NCBI GenBank assembly: GCA_902781655.1
Contig: CACZJZ010000001.1
Span: forward strand, 174,898-238,897
Source of the DNA: an uncultured Lachnospiraceae bacterium
Lineage (GTDB): Bacteria > Bacillota > Clostridia > Lachnospirales > Lachnospiraceae
Reading direction: 5' to 3'
DNA: 64,000 bases
Of the stretch, positions 27,172-35,348 are shown one piece after another. The notes under the pieces are model-generated. The model worked only from the letters and a program-made list of their open reading frames with translations. It was not told the origin of the DNA and did no database searches. The stretch's first letter is position 1. Each line of letters begins with the position of its first letter. Both the position numbers and the translations under genes were made by a program.

Positions 27172-27774
27172 ATGCCGATGAATAGATTCCTGGATTTTAT
27201 GAGATTGGATTCTGGAAATGACGACGAGGATGACGATGACGGATACGTAAATGATGTAGATGAAGAGGATGATCGCCGTTCCAGAAGAAATAAACGCACT
27301 TCCCGTTATGACGATGACGACGAGGAAGAAGAACATGGCAGTCTTTTCCGCAGTAAGGAGCGGGGGCAGTCGGATCCGGGGCGCAGACCTGCGGCATCCC
27401 AGCAGCGTATTCAACCGGGTCGTCCCCTTGTCGATGCCGGACAAGAAGTACGGGTTTTCAAACCCACGAATCTCGATGAGGCCAGGAAGGTGACAGATAC
27501 ACTGCTCAACAGACAGTCCGCTGTTTTGAACCTTGAGGGCCTTGATTTGATGATGGCACAGCGAATCATTGATTTTGTCGGTGGATCCAATTATGCAATT
27601 CACGGCCACTTCACAAGGATTTCCAACTTTATATTCCTATTCACACCGCGTGATGTCGACATTGCGGGCGATATATCTGAAAATGCGGAAGCTGCCGATG
27701 TCCAGCGGGATGCCCCAATGCAACAGCCAGTTGGAAATGCCGGTCTGAATTTCCAGTTCGGCCAGCAGAATTAA
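27172..27774 (+). CDS. sepF: cell division protein SepF
   Basis: SepF binds the C-terminal tail of FtsZ and anchors it to the membrane. The short amphipathic N-terminus (MPMNRFLDFMRL) is followed by a strongly acidic, then basic, low-complexity linker (about residues 15-75). The conserved SepF/DUF552 domain comes next (VRVFKPTNLDEARKV, NRQSAVLNLEGLD, RIIDFVGGSNYAI, NFIFLFTP). A Gln-rich tail ends the 200-aa protein. Start among ATG 27163, 27172 and 27178 is uncertain; 27172 has AAAGG 12 nt upstream. Confidence 0.93.
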   Translation: MPMNRFLDFMRLDSGNDDEDDDDGYVNDVDEEDDRRSRRNKRTSRYDDDDEEEEHGSLFRSKERGQSDPGRRPAASQQRIQPGRPLVDAGQEVRVFKPTNLDEARKVTDTLLNRQSAVLNLEGLDLMMAQRIIDFVGGSNYAIHGHFTRISNFIFLFTPRDVDIAGDISENAEAADVQRDAPMQQPVGNAGLNFQFGQQN

Positions 27775-27792
27775 TGTATAGTATGAACATCG

Positions 27793-27826
27793 TCGCACCA
27801 GACAGACGTTTGGTGCGATTTGTTTT
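27793..27826 (+). terminator. rho-independent terminator after sepF
   Basis: TCGCACCA (27793-27800) pairs with TGGTGCGA (27811-27818), followed by TTTGTTTT. Confidence 0.85.
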
Positions 27827-27897
27827 ATAACTGAATTTGCCTGTTCTCACCTGACATATACTGAGAATCTTGTATATCTTACAGAGGTTTATCTGAT

Positions 27898-29070
27898 ATG
27901 CAGCAATTTGAAGGTAGGCTTCCGGTTAACCTGGGGCGAAAATTTTGTTATGATATTGTATTTGCTGATTGCTTCGATCAGCTATTCGAAGAGCTGTGTC
28001 GCATCGTCCCGGATTTTATGCCATCCGGTACTTCACACTGTGAAACGAACCAAAAGACACCGTTCCCGTATGATAAGGTTTTGATTGTCACCGACAGCAA
28101 TGTTGGCCCACTGTACCTCTCAGAGGTGATCAGTCCTTTTGAGCAGAATGGCGTGCCAGCCTGCAGCTATGAATTTCCCGCCGGAGAAGAGCACAAAAAT
28201 TTAGACGAAATACGCAACTTATATGCCTTTATGATCAACCATCACCTGGATCGACACTCTCTCCTGGTTGCACTTGGCGGTGGCGTTGTAGGGGATATGA
28301 CAGGGTTTGCAGCAGCCACATATCTGCGCGGCATTGATTTTATCCAAATTCCGACCACTTTGCTGGCTCAGGCGGACAGCAGTATTGGCGGAAAAACCGG
28401 AGTTGATTTTGACGAATATAAGAATATGGTAGGCGCATTTAAGATGCCAAAGCTGGTATTTGAAAATGTCTCTACTCTAAAAACACTTGATGCACGCCAA
28501 TATGCCAGCGGTTTTGCGGAAGTGATGAAGGCTGGTCTGATTCGCGATGAGGAATTTTATTCGTGGCTGATCAGCAATATGTATGAAATTCTGGAGCGGG
28601 ATCCCGCCTCGCTGCAGACTATGATCTACAATGCTGATCTGATCAAAAAACTGGTGGTGGAAAAAGATCCATATGAGAGAGGGGACCGACGTCTGCTCAA
28701 TCTTGGTCATACACTTGGACATGCCATTGAAAAATATCTGAATTTTACGCTTACCCACGGCGAATGTGTTGCGCTTGGCTGTGTCTGTGCCGCCTTCCTG
28801 TCATGGAAAAAGGGTTATCTCTCGTCCGACGGGTATTATGAAATCCGGGATATGTTTGTTCCTTTCGGTCTCCCCATCACCGTGGAGAATATAGATCCGG
28901 ATGCCGTGATCTCCCTGATGCATTCTGATAAAAAAGCAGTCAATGGTCATGTACCGTTCGTTCTGCTGAAGGACATCGGACGCGCTTTTGTTTCGAATGA
29001 AATCATGGATGAGGACTGTAGCGCTGCTCTCCACGAGATTCTTTGGGAAGAAGGGGAAGAAGAGCAGTAA
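27898..29070 (+). CDS. aroB: 3-dehydroquinate synthase
   Basis: AroB makes 3-dehydroquinate, the second step of the shikimate pathway, using NAD and a divalent metal. The 390-aa protein has the NAD-binding LVALGGGVVGDMTGFAAATY block, the PTTLLAQADSSIGGKTGV block, and metal ligands in FAEVMKAGLI, NLGHTLGHAIE and THGECVALG. Length is slightly above the usual 360 aa because of a loop around residues 40-65. No other shikimate gene is nearby. ATG 27898 with AGAGG 10-11 nt upstream. Confidence 0.95.
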   Translation: MQQFEGRLPVNLGRKFCYDIVFADCFDQLFEELCRIVPDFMPSGTSHCETNQKTPFPYDKVLIVTDSNVGPLYLSEVISPFEQNGVPACSYEFPAGEEHKNLDEIRNLYAFMINHHLDRHSLLVALGGGVVGDMTGFAAATYLRGIDFIQIPTTLLAQADSSIGGKTGVDFDEYKNMVGAFKMPKLVFENVSTLKTLDARQYASGFAEVMKAGLIRDEEFYSWLISNMYEILERDPASLQTMIYNADLIKKLVVEKDPYERGDRRLLNLGHTLGHAIEKYLNFTLTHGECVALGCVCAAFLSWKKGYLSSDGYYEIRDMFVPFGLPITVENIDPDAVISLMHSDKKAVNGHVPFVLLKDIGRAFVSNEIMDEDCSAALHEILWEEGEEEQ

Positions 29071-29127
29071 AGTGACGTCGATACGTCTCTTTATGGTTGG
29101 CATTGACGCCGCAATAAAGTTACCATT

Positions 29128-29161
29128 GTCCGATCCAGGAGAAACTCTATTCGGACTTTTT
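29128..29161 (+). terminator. terminator after aroB
   Basis: GTCCGA (29128-29133) pairs with TCGGAC (29151-29156), followed by TTTTT. Confidence 0.65.
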
Positions 29162-29169
29162 CTCCACAG

Positions 29170-29190
29170 GTGCCGTAAATAGTGCGGCAC
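29170..29190 (+). promoter_or_regulatory. leader hairpin of the GTGCCGC family upstream of lspA
   Basis: GTGCCGT (29170-29176), loop AAATAGT, GCGGCAC (29184-29190). Seven base pairs if the inner U-G is counted. It ends 12 nt before ATG 29203. Confidence 0.7.
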
Positions 29191-29202
29191 AGTGTACAGC
29201 TC

Positions 29203-29721
29203 ATGAATATTCGCAATAAATATGCATTTCGATTTCATCTACTTATGGCCCTGATCTGCTGCGCTCTGATTCTGGCGGATCTGCTGACAAAGGCATTTTC
29301 GGTGATGTATCTCAAGAATCAGGATCCGATTGTGATCCTCCCGGGGATCCTGGAACTGAAATATCTTGAGAATCGCGGCGCAGCCTTCAGCATTCTGACG
29401 AATCATCAGGGAATCTTCATTCTGATCGCAGTCCTGGCTATCTTTTTCCTGACCTGGGTGCTGCTTCGCTGCCCGATCCATCATCACTATCTGGGTTTCC
29501 GCATCTGCCTCATCCTGATTCTGGCGGGCGCTGCCGGCAACCTGATTGATCGCTGCACGCTAGGCTATGTGCGTGATTTCATTTATTTTTCAATGATTGA
29601 TTTTCCTATATTCAATATTGCCGACTGCTATGTCACGATCGCGACTGTATTGCTGATTGTTTTGATCCTCTTTGTTTATCGGGGGGATCATGATTTTGAT
29701 TTTTTGAAGCAAGCCCGGTGA
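29203..29721 (+). CDS. lspA: lipoprotein signal peptidase II
   Basis: LspA cleaves signal peptides of diacylglyceryl-modified prolipoproteins inside the membrane. The 172-aa protein has four hydrophobic segments, the NRGAAFSIL block, GNLIDR, the catalytic Asp125 in YVRDFI and Asp141 in FNIAD. ATG 29203 is chosen over GTG 29182, which lies inside the leader hairpin. It is followed 4 nt later by rluD, the standard Firmicute arrangement. The exported carboxypeptidase at 23218 is a likely substrate. Confidence 0.95.
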   Translation: MNIRNKYAFRFHLLMALICCALILADLLTKAFSVMYLKNQDPIVILPGILELKYLENRGAAFSILTNHQGIFILIAVLAIFFLTWVLLRCPIHHHYLGFRICLILILAGAAGNLIDRCTLGYVRDFIYFSMIDFPIFNIADCYVTIATVLLIVLILFVYRGDHDFDFLKQAR

Positions 29722-29725
29722 AATT

Positions 29726-30661
29726 ATGAATTCCTATGACTTTCTGGTGACGGAAGAGGAAGAAGGGACCAGACTTGACCGCCTTCTGGCTGATCTTTGT
29801 CCGGATCAGTCCCGCAGTTATCTTCAAAAGCTGTTGAAAGAAGGTGCTGTTACCGTCAATCTGGAACCGTCTCCTCCAAAACCCAGTTACCGCGTTCGTG
29901 AAAATGACCGCATTCATCTGACTGTTCCAGATCAGGTTCTTCCCGTAGCGGTCCCTCAGAATATTCCTCTTGACATTCTGTATGAGGACAACGATGTCCT
30001 TGTCGTGAATAAGCCCAAACACATGGTCGTTCATCCGTCTCCCGGCCATCCGGATGGCACCCTCGTCAATGCTGTTCTCTACCATTGCCATGGCACGCTG
30101 AGCGGAATCAACGGAGTTCTTCGTCCCGGAATCGTACACAGGATCGATCAGGATACAACTGGTTCCGTCATCGTGTGTAAAAATGATGCCGCACACCGTT
30201 CTATCTCCGAACAGCTCCGTGCGCATACTATCGTACGCCGTTATCAGGCTATTTGTTATGGTATCATTCCAGAGGATGCTCTGACAATTCAGGGTAATAT
30301 CGGACGGGATCCTGGAGATCGGAAAAGAATGGCTGTGGTAGAGCCGCCTGCAGGCAAACAAGCCATCACCCATGTGAAAGTACTGGAGCGTTTCCGTGGC
30401 TATTCCTATGTGGAATGTCGGCTGGAAACCGGCCGCACGCACCAAATCCGGGTCCATATGGCTCATATTGGCCATCCCCTGCTTGGAGATATGACATACG
30501 CTGGAGGGAGAAAATGCCCGTTCTCCGGTCTGCAGGGCCAGTGCCTTCATGCCGGTACGCTGGGGTTCATTCAGCCCTCAACCGGACAATACATTGAGAC
30601 AACGGCACCTCTTCCTGATTATTTTATTGGACTGCTTGAAAAACTTCGTTCACAGCCATAA
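29726..30661 (+). CDS. rluD: RluD-type 23S rRNA pseudouridine synthase
   Basis: A 311-aa RluA/RluC/RluD-family enzyme with an N-terminal S4 RNA-binding domain (residues about 13-65) and a catalytic domain with Asp140 in GIVHRIDQDTTG (usually HRLDxDTSG). RTHQIRVH and LLGDMTYAGG follow. Directly coupled to lspA. The position matches the RluD/YlyB gene of B. subtilis; target sites in 23S rRNA are inferred from family. Confidence 0.92.
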   Translation: MNSYDFLVTEEEEGTRLDRLLADLCPDQSRSYLQKLLKEGAVTVNLEPSPPKPSYRVRENDRIHLTVPDQVLPVAVPQNIPLDILYEDNDVLVVNKPKHMVVHPSPGHPDGTLVNAVLYHCHGTLSGINGVLRPGIVHRIDQDTTGSVIVCKNDAAHRSISEQLRAHTIVRRYQAICYGIIPEDALTIQGNIGRDPGDRKRMAVVEPPAGKQAITHVKVLERFRGYSYVECRLETGRTHQIRVHMAHIGHPLLGDMTYAGGRKCPFSGLQGQCLHAGTLGFIQPSTGQYIETTAPLPDYFIGLLEKLRSQP

Positions 30662-30730
30662 TATGCAGCAGATTTTCTTCCTTGCCTGCCTAATATTTTA
30701 AAAAATTGAATGAATTCAGGGAAGAAAAAG

Positions 30731-30786
30731 TATTATAATTATTTAAAGAAATGTAGTCCTTTAGGTGAATACTATCCTCAGTATTC
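30731..30786 (+). promoter_or_regulatory. AT-rich promoter region and leader hairpin of the kinase-like gene
   Basis: TATTATAAT (30731-30739) is a good -10 region, but the nearest -35 match (TTGAAT, 30706-30711) is 19-22 nt away. In the leader, GAATACT (30767-30773) pairs with AGTATTC (30780-30786) around a 6-nt loop, about 10 nt before the strong GGGAGGAGG ribosome site. Confidence 0.4.
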
Positions 30787-30811
30787 TGTCAATACAGGGA
30801 GGAGGTTCTCT

Positions 30812-31444
30812 ATGCATACTATCATCACAGTCGGCAGACAATTTGGTTCCGGTGGTCACGAAATCGGTCAGCTGGTTGCAGACCACTACGGCATAAAATG
30901 CTATGACAAGGATCTGCTTGCCAAGGTGGCTGAACAAAGCGGTTTCTGCAAGGAAATGATTCAGCAGCAGGATGAACGTCCGACAAATTCTTTCCTGTAC
31001 AATCTAGTAATGGATACTTATTCGTTCGGCTACAATGCTTCCTCCTTCGTCGATATGCCGATGAGCCAGAAGGTATTCCTCGCACAGTTTGATACCATTA
31101 AGAAGCTGGCTGAGGAAGGTCCGTGTGTTATCGTTGGACGCTGTGCTGATTATGCCCTTAGTGACAGAAGAGATGTTCTCAATCTGTTTATTCATGCAAA
31201 TGAGGATTTCAAGGTTCATTACATCATGAAACGATTCCAGGATATTGACTCCCGTCAGAAGGCAATCGACTTCATGAATAAGAAAGATAAGCAGCGCCAA
31301 AGTTATTATAATTATTACACCAGCAAAAAGTGGGGACGGGCCGACACTTATGATTTTACGATCAGTGCCTCAACATTCGGTATTGATGGTTCTGTACGCC
31401 TGATCACGCAGCTGGTGGATGACTTTGAAAATGCCAGAAACTGA
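30812..31444 (+). CDS. cytidylate kinase-like family protein
   Basis: A 210-aa protein of the cytidylate kinase-like group common in Clostridia. The P-loop is GRQFGSGGHEIG, followed by YGIKCYDKDLL (strand-2 region) and CVIVGRCADYAL. Genuine CMP kinase features are only partly present, and the substrate of this group is not known to me. The start is fixed by GGGAGGAGG just upstream of ATG 30812. It is ended by a strong terminator and forms a single-gene unit. Confidence 0.88.
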   Translation: MHTIITVGRQFGSGGHEIGQLVADHYGIKCYDKDLLAKVAEQSGFCKEMIQQQDERPTNSFLYNLVMDTYSFGYNASSFVDMPMSQKVFLAQFDTIKKLAEEGPCVIVGRCADYALSDRRDVLNLFIHANEDFKVHYIMKRFQDIDSRQKAIDFMNKKDKQRQSYYNYYTSKKWGRADTYDFTISASTFGIDGSVRLITQLVDDFENARN

Positions 31445-31475
31445 TTCTTTTTAAAATGTTATCGATGTTTTCTGA

Positions 31476-31511
31476 ATGCAGAGATCAGCACAATGGTCTC
31501 TGCATTTTTTT
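31476..31511 (+). terminator. rho-independent terminator
   Basis: ATGCAGAGA (31476-31484) pairs with TCTCTGCAT (31497-31505), then a run of seven T. Confidence 0.9.
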
Positions 31512-31538
31512 GACATCCAGATGGTTTCGTGATAATCT
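31510..31538 (+). promoter_or_regulatory. promoter of the tyrosine recombinase gene
   Basis: TTGACA (31510-31515) with TAATCT (31533-31538) at 17 nt; GATAAT (31531-31536) at 15 nt overlaps. The -35 box overlaps the last T of the preceding terminator. Confidence 0.55.
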
Positions 31539-31596
31539 ACTGATATATAATTTAGCGCAAAATCATTATTTAACGCTATATTATAAGGAGGTATCC

Positions 31597-32682
31597 ATGC
31601 ACTCTTCTACGGATTATCATTACCAGATGGCGCTGCGAAGCAATCAGAAAATGGATCATCTGTATCAGGCGCTTCCTTCTTATGTCTGTTCTTATCTCAA
31701 TGCCAAGGCATCCAATTGCCGGGCATCTACGCGATTGGCATATGCCGGTGATCTGGTTATTTTCTTTACCTTCCTTTGTGAAAAAAATCCAATGCTCAGA
31801 GGGAAAAAAACAGATGAGGTTCCGATGGAACTGCTTGGCAACCTCACCTTTGAAGATATTAATGAATACCAGGCCTACCTGGATCATGGAATCCGTGCCG
31901 ATGGCCATGCATTCAACAACAGCCAGAGCGCCAAGGCACGCCGTATGTCAAGCCTGCGTTCTTTTTTCCGTTACGAATCTACACATGGATATTTAAAAAA
32001 TGATCCGACCTCTGGTGCGGAACGAATCCGGCTGAAAAAAGATAAAATGATCAACCGGCTCAATAACGAAGAAGTTCGTCAGCTGATGGATGTGACAGAA
32101 AATAGTCGCTTGAAAACAAATCGTGAAATAAAATTAAGTCAGCGAACTCAGCTTCGTGATACAGCCATCCTGACGTTGCTGTTATATACCGGAATCCGTA
32201 TCTCGGAGTGTGTAGGCCTTGATCTTGACGACATTGACTTTGATTCTCAGTCTATGATTGTCATTCGCAAAGGAGGAAAACCGGATACTGTTTATTTTAA
32301 TGATACGGTTGCCGGTGCACTGAAGGATTATATTGATCTCGAGCGTCCATCCTATCTGGGAACGAAGAAAGACGAACAGGCTCTCTTTTTATCAAATCGC
32401 AGACAACGGATGGGGGTCAGAAGCATCCAGGAGATGTTGAAGAAATACGCTGGAACGGCAATCCCGCAACACGTCAAAGTCACGCCGCATGTCCTCCGTA
32501 AGACCTACGGGACTGCTCTGTATGATGAAACGTCCGACATCCGTCTGGTAGCAGATGTACTGGGGCACAATTCTGTTGACACCACAGCGAAACATTATAT
32601 TGATATGAGTACAGAGCACAAGAAAAAGGCTGCCGGTATTACACCTTATGAGAGACGCCCAACTCATCCGAATCGAGAATGA
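31597..32682 (+). CDS. XerC/D-like tyrosine recombinase
   Basis: A 361-aa tyrosine recombinase with an N-terminal core-binding domain (about residues 20-135) and a catalytic domain. The catalytic set is visible: Arg in TGIRISECVGLD, Lys in IRKGGKPDTV, His-x-x-Arg in HVLRKTYGT, and His/Tyr in LGHNSVDTTAKHYID. AAGGAGGT lies 4 nt before ATG 31597. There are no phage or transposon genes around it, and it lies in a core region near lexA, so it may be a housekeeping Xer protein and not an element integrase. The last 44 nt overlap the end of dtd on the other strand. Confidence 0.9.
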   Translation: MHSSTDYHYQMALRSNQKMDHLYQALPSYVCSYLNAKASNCRASTRLAYAGDLVIFFTFLCEKNPMLRGKKTDEVPMELLGNLTFEDINEYQAYLDHGIRADGHAFNNSQSAKARRMSSLRSFFRYESTHGYLKNDPTSGAERIRLKKDKMINRLNNEEVRQLMDVTENSRLKTNREIKLSQRTQLRDTAILTLLLYTGIRISECVGLDLDDIDFDSQSMIVIRKGGKPDTVYFNDTVAGALKDYIDLERPSYLGTKKDEQALFLSNRRQRMGVRSIQEMLKKYAGTAIPQHVKVTPHVLRKTYGTALYDETSDIRLVADVLGHNSVDTTAKHYIDMSTEHKKKAAGITPYERRPTHPNRE

Positions 32683-33103
32683 TGGTAAACGGCCCATCAT
32701 TTATTAATTGCACCTTCATATCTGCACCAAATTCTCCATGCTGAATATCCGGAACATATTCTGCACATTTTTGTAGAATATAGCTGTAAAGCCGGGAAGC
32801 ATGCTCTGGTGCGCCTGCTTTTATAAAAGACGGACGGTTTCCATGTCTGCAGTCTGCATAGAGAGTGAATTGAGATACCAGCAGGAGCTGACCACCCACA
32901 CTGTTCAAATCCAGATTGGTTTTCCCCTGCTCATCTTCAAATATTCTGAGCCGTATCATTTTTGAGATCATTTGATCCGCTGTCTTCTCTGTGTCCAAAT
33001 CAGAGATCCCTATGAGGACAAGAAATCCCTTTTTGATCCGTCCGACTGTTATGCCGTCAATATTCACATGTGCCTCAGAAACCCTCTGAATCACAAACTT
33101 CAA
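32639..33103 (-). CDS. dtd: D-aminoacyl-tRNA deacylase
   Basis: Dtd hydrolyses D-amino acids and glycine mischarged on tRNA. The 154-aa protein carries MKFVIQRVSEAHVNIDG, the catalytic-site block LLVSQFTLYAD and the Gly-cisPro region NDGPFTIIL. Length is typical. It starts inside the last codons of the upstream membrane protein (4-nt overlap). Its 3' end overlaps the convergent recombinase gene by 44 bp. Confidence 0.95.
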   Translation of the reverse strand: MKFVIQRVSEAHVNIDGITVGRIKKGFLVLIGISDLDTEKTADQMISKMIRLRIFEDEQGKTNLDLNSVGGQLLLVSQFTLYADCRHGNRPSFIKAGAPEHASRLYSYILQKCAEYVPDIQHGEFGADMKVQLINDGPFTIILDSDELGVSHKV

Positions 33104-34515
33104 TGCTCTGCTTCCTCCTTCTTGATCTGTCTTCTACGCTCTTCCTCTCCATCCGCGGTGTCCCTCGAATCAGGATGAGCATCGTTTCGGTCGCGGAATA
33201 AACCGACAAACTGATCGTCCCCTCCAACCGGTACTTCTGCTGCGGAGACCATTATACCATTGTGGACTGCTCCTATACCGGAATAAGCCTCAGCCTGCAT
33301 TGGCATATTCTTTCTGGACAGACGATAATTGACTGCCCTGCGGATCCAGGAATACAAAACTGCAAAAATCGGCACTCCTATTACCCAGCCAACCATCCCG
33401 AACATAGCTCCAAACAGCATGATGGCAAAAATGACCCAAAAGCTCGAAAGACCAGTGGAATTGCCCAGAATCTTCGGTCCAAGAATATTTCCGTCAAACT
33501 GCTGCAGACAGATCACAAAAACAGAAAAATACAGCGCCTGCCATGGATCAATCAGAATCAGAAGCAGGAAACCAAATATTCCTCCAATATAAGGACCGAA
33601 AAACGGAATAATATTGGTCACACCAACCACTGTGCTCAGCAGTCCTGCGTAAGGCGTGCGCAGGACTGACAGCCCAATCAGGCAGAGGATACCAATAATA
33701 ATTGAATCCACGATCTTGCCGCTGAAAAATCCCGCAAATGTCTTCCAGATGAAGCGGCATTCGCTGACCATGACGTTGGCTACATCTTCACGAAACACAC
33801 CATACGCAAATTTTATGAATTGCCCAGACATATGTTCTCTGGAGTACAGCAGATAAACTGAAACGATGATCCCTACAAGAAGATCGACTGCTGATTTTAC
33901 AATCTGAACAACACTGTCAGAGACCTGCTTAACGATTTTATCCATATTGGGAATGATCGTTTTATTGACGTAGGTCGTAATTTGGCCGCTGATATCTTCA
34001 AGGAGACTCTGAAGATTATCGCTCTCAAAAAGGGCCTTTCCTTCTGCGTTCTTTACAGCACCGATATGCTCAAGATACTGATTGATTGTATGGGTGAGAT
34101 TACGGATATATCCGGAGATATTATTGATGATCTGTGTGATGCTGTGAATCGTTGACGGAATAATAAGCAATGCAAGAAATATCAGAACCAGTGTCAGAAT
34201 CAGCTCTGTTAAAAAAACGGACCATTTACGCAGGCGTCGAAAGTATCGAATGTACTCCGGCTTTGACGGGTCAATTCCCTTATTTATGTAGTATGGCCGA
34301 AACCAGCGATTCTCAATCCAATCTCCTATAGGAGCAAGGATCATGGTCAGAATAATACCGATCAGAATCCCAGCCAGAGAACGATTCAGGGCATGTATTC
34401 CAGCATTGACAGAACTGCTCCGAAACAGGAAACAGAATAGAATCAGAATCGCAGCCGCCGTCAAAAATATCGTAATACCCCAGGTGACCTGTTTTCGATT
34501 TGGTTTCATTCTCAT
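33100..34515 (-). CDS. AI-2E family (UPF0118) membrane transporter
   Basis: A 471-aa multi-pass protein with the hallmark arrangement of the AI-2E/PerM family. Two N-terminal membrane segments are followed by a long soluble part (about residues 120-210) and then five to six segments, including the conserved block FGPYIGGIFGF-LLILI and the DGNILGPKILGNSTGLSSFWV-type region. Substrates vary (autoinducer-2, Na+/H+ exchange, polyamines) and cannot be told here. ATG 34515 is preferred, with GGAGGG 10 nt upstream; the frame extends to 34566. The hydrophilic C-terminus is rich in Glu/Arg. Confidence 0.9.
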   Translation of the reverse strand: MRMKPNRKQVTWGITIFLTAAAILILFCFLFRSSSVNAGIHALNRSLAGILIGIILTMILAPIGDWIENRWFRPYYINKGIDPSKPEYIRYFRRLRKWSVFLTELILTLVLIFLALLIIPSTIHSITQIINNISGYIRNLTHTINQYLEHIGAVKNAEGKALFESDNLQSLLEDISGQITTYVNKTIIPNMDKIVKQVSDSVVQIVKSAVDLLVGIIVSVYLLYSREHMSGQFIKFAYGVFREDVANVMVSECRFIWKTFAGFFSGKIVDSIIIGILCLIGLSVLRTPYAGLLSTVVGVTNIIPFFGPYIGGIFGFLLLILIDPWQALYFSVFVICLQQFDGNILGPKILGNSTGLSSFWVIFAIMLFGAMFGMVGWVIGVPIFAVLYSWIRRAVNYRLSRKNMPMQAEAYSGIGAVHNGIMVSAAEVPVGGDDQFVGLFRDRNDAHPDSRDTADGEEERRRQIKKEEAEH

Positions 34516-34565
34516 GCTATCATTTCCCTCCATGCCGGGTATAATGGCAGGTGCCGCGCAGATCA

Positions 34566-34580
34566 TTCCAGCCAGAGCAT
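34566..34580 (-). promoter_or_regulatory. extended -10 promoter for the AI-2E family gene
   Basis: On the minus strand TGCTATAAT occurs, an extended -10 element, about 55 nt before ATG 34515. The -35 region is poor. Confidence 0.45.
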
Positions 34581-34617
34581 TATAGCATGATTTTTATGCA
34601 GAAGGGAGCCGGGCGAT

Positions 34618-35094
34618 TTATGGCCTGAATTCATCGGAATAATAGGAAATGATGATATTCTCTCCCGGATGCAGTTCAGGCTTCTCATATGGGTAGGACA
34701 TGAACCGGTTCATCATGCATAGTTCCTGCTCATATGCAGCTTTGTTTCTATAATGGTCCTTGTCATAATAGCGGCTTACGATAGAATCAAAACTATCACC
34801 CCAGGCCACTGTGACAGATGTGTAATATTTATACTCTGTTTTTTCTTTCTCCGAGGAAGCCTGTGTCTTCATTCCAACCAGCAGGAAGGTCAAAAACAGA
34901 ACCCCCAGAGTGAGTCCGAAAGCCAGAATTAAAATCTGCTTCCTGACTTCCTTTTTTCTTCTGAGATAAGATTCCCTTCTCGCACTCTTCCTGTTTCGGA
35001 TCCTATGATCAATCTCTGCAGAAAAACGCTTCTCTTGAATCTGACCTATTCCGATCGCAACATCATAGGGGACTCTGCTGACATCGTTTTTCAT
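34618..35094 (-). CDS. LysM-domain membrane protein, YneA-like SOS division inhibitor candidate
   Basis: A 158-aa protein with a basic cytoplasmic N-terminus, one membrane segment (about residues 53-74) and an extracellular LysM-like domain (about 90-155; TSVTVAWGDSFDSIVSRYY, LHPGENIIISYY). In B. subtilis yneA has the same plan and lies divergent to lexA; its product blocks division during the SOS response. Here the gene is also divergent to lexA, has a near-perfect promoter, and has two LexA boxes just after the -10 element. The combination makes an SOS-induced division inhibitor likely. Direct sequence similarity to YneA is not demonstrable by eye. Confidence 0.85.
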   Translation of the reverse strand: MKNDVSRVPYDVAIGIGQIQEKRFSAEIDHRIRNRKSARRESYLRRKKEVRKQILILAFGLTLGVLFLTFLLVGMKTQASSEKEKTEYKYYTSVTVAWGDSFDSIVSRYYDKDHYRNKAAYEQELCMMNRFMSYPYEKPELHPGENIIISYYSDEFRP

Positions 35095-35110
35095 ATCCTC
35101 TCCTCCGCGA

Positions 35111-35135
35111 GAACATTTGTTCAGAACATATGTTC
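35111..35135. promoter_or_regulatory. tandem LexA boxes of the LysM gene
   Basis: GAACATTTGTTC (35111-35122) and GAACATATGTTC (35124-35135) fit the Firmicute SOS box GAAC-N4-GTTC exactly. They lie between the -10 element and the ribosome site of the LysM gene, ideal for repression. Confidence 0.9.
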
Positions 35136-35148
35136 TCTAGCTATTTGC

Positions 35149-35177
35149 ATTATACCGGCAGGCGATTCCGATGTCAA
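35149..35177 (-). promoter_or_regulatory. consensus promoter of the LysM gene
   Basis: Minus strand TTGACA (35177-35172), 17-nt spacer, TATAAT (35154-35149): full consensus. Confidence 0.85.
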
Positions 35178-35186
35178 TTTGTGATC

Positions 35187-35211
35187 GAACATATTTTCGG
35201 AATATATGTTT
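35187..35211. promoter_or_regulatory. two further LexA-box-like sites at the lexA promoter
   Basis: GAACATATTTTC (35187-35198) and GAATATATGTTT (35200-35211) each match the SOS box imperfectly. The second overlaps the -35 box of lexA, fitting autoregulation. Confidence 0.65.
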
Positions 35212-35239
35212 GCTTTATTCTGCGGCTGTGGGGTATACT
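35210..35239 (+). promoter_or_regulatory. lexA promoter
   Basis: TTGCTT (35210-35215), 18-nt spacer, TATACT (35234-35239). Confidence 0.6.
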
Positions 35240-35317
35240 GAGAGCGACAATTTGTGAGAGGGCCAGAATGGAAATCCCGTTTATCCCAGAAAATGATTGA
35301 ATTGCAGCGATTCAAAG

Positions 35318-35337
35318 GTGCCGCGGAAAAACGGCAC
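35318..35337 (+). promoter_or_regulatory. leader hairpin of the GTGCCGC family upstream of lexA
   Basis: GTGCCG (35318-35323), 8-nt loop CGGAAAAA, CGGCAC (35332-35337). It ends 11 nt before ATG 35349; the ribosome site GAGGTG follows immediately. Confidence 0.7.
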
Positions 35338-35348
35338 GAGGTGCTGAA

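Noticed and set aside
29071-29202. tRNA or other RNA gene between aroB and lspA
   Set aside because: No cloverleaf or T-loop sequence; the region is explained by a terminator and the leader hairpin.
34533-34558. TGCC/GGCA hairpin upstream of the AI-2E family gene as a member of the GTGCCGC family
   Set aside because: Only a 4-bp stem with a 9-nt loop; too weak to count.
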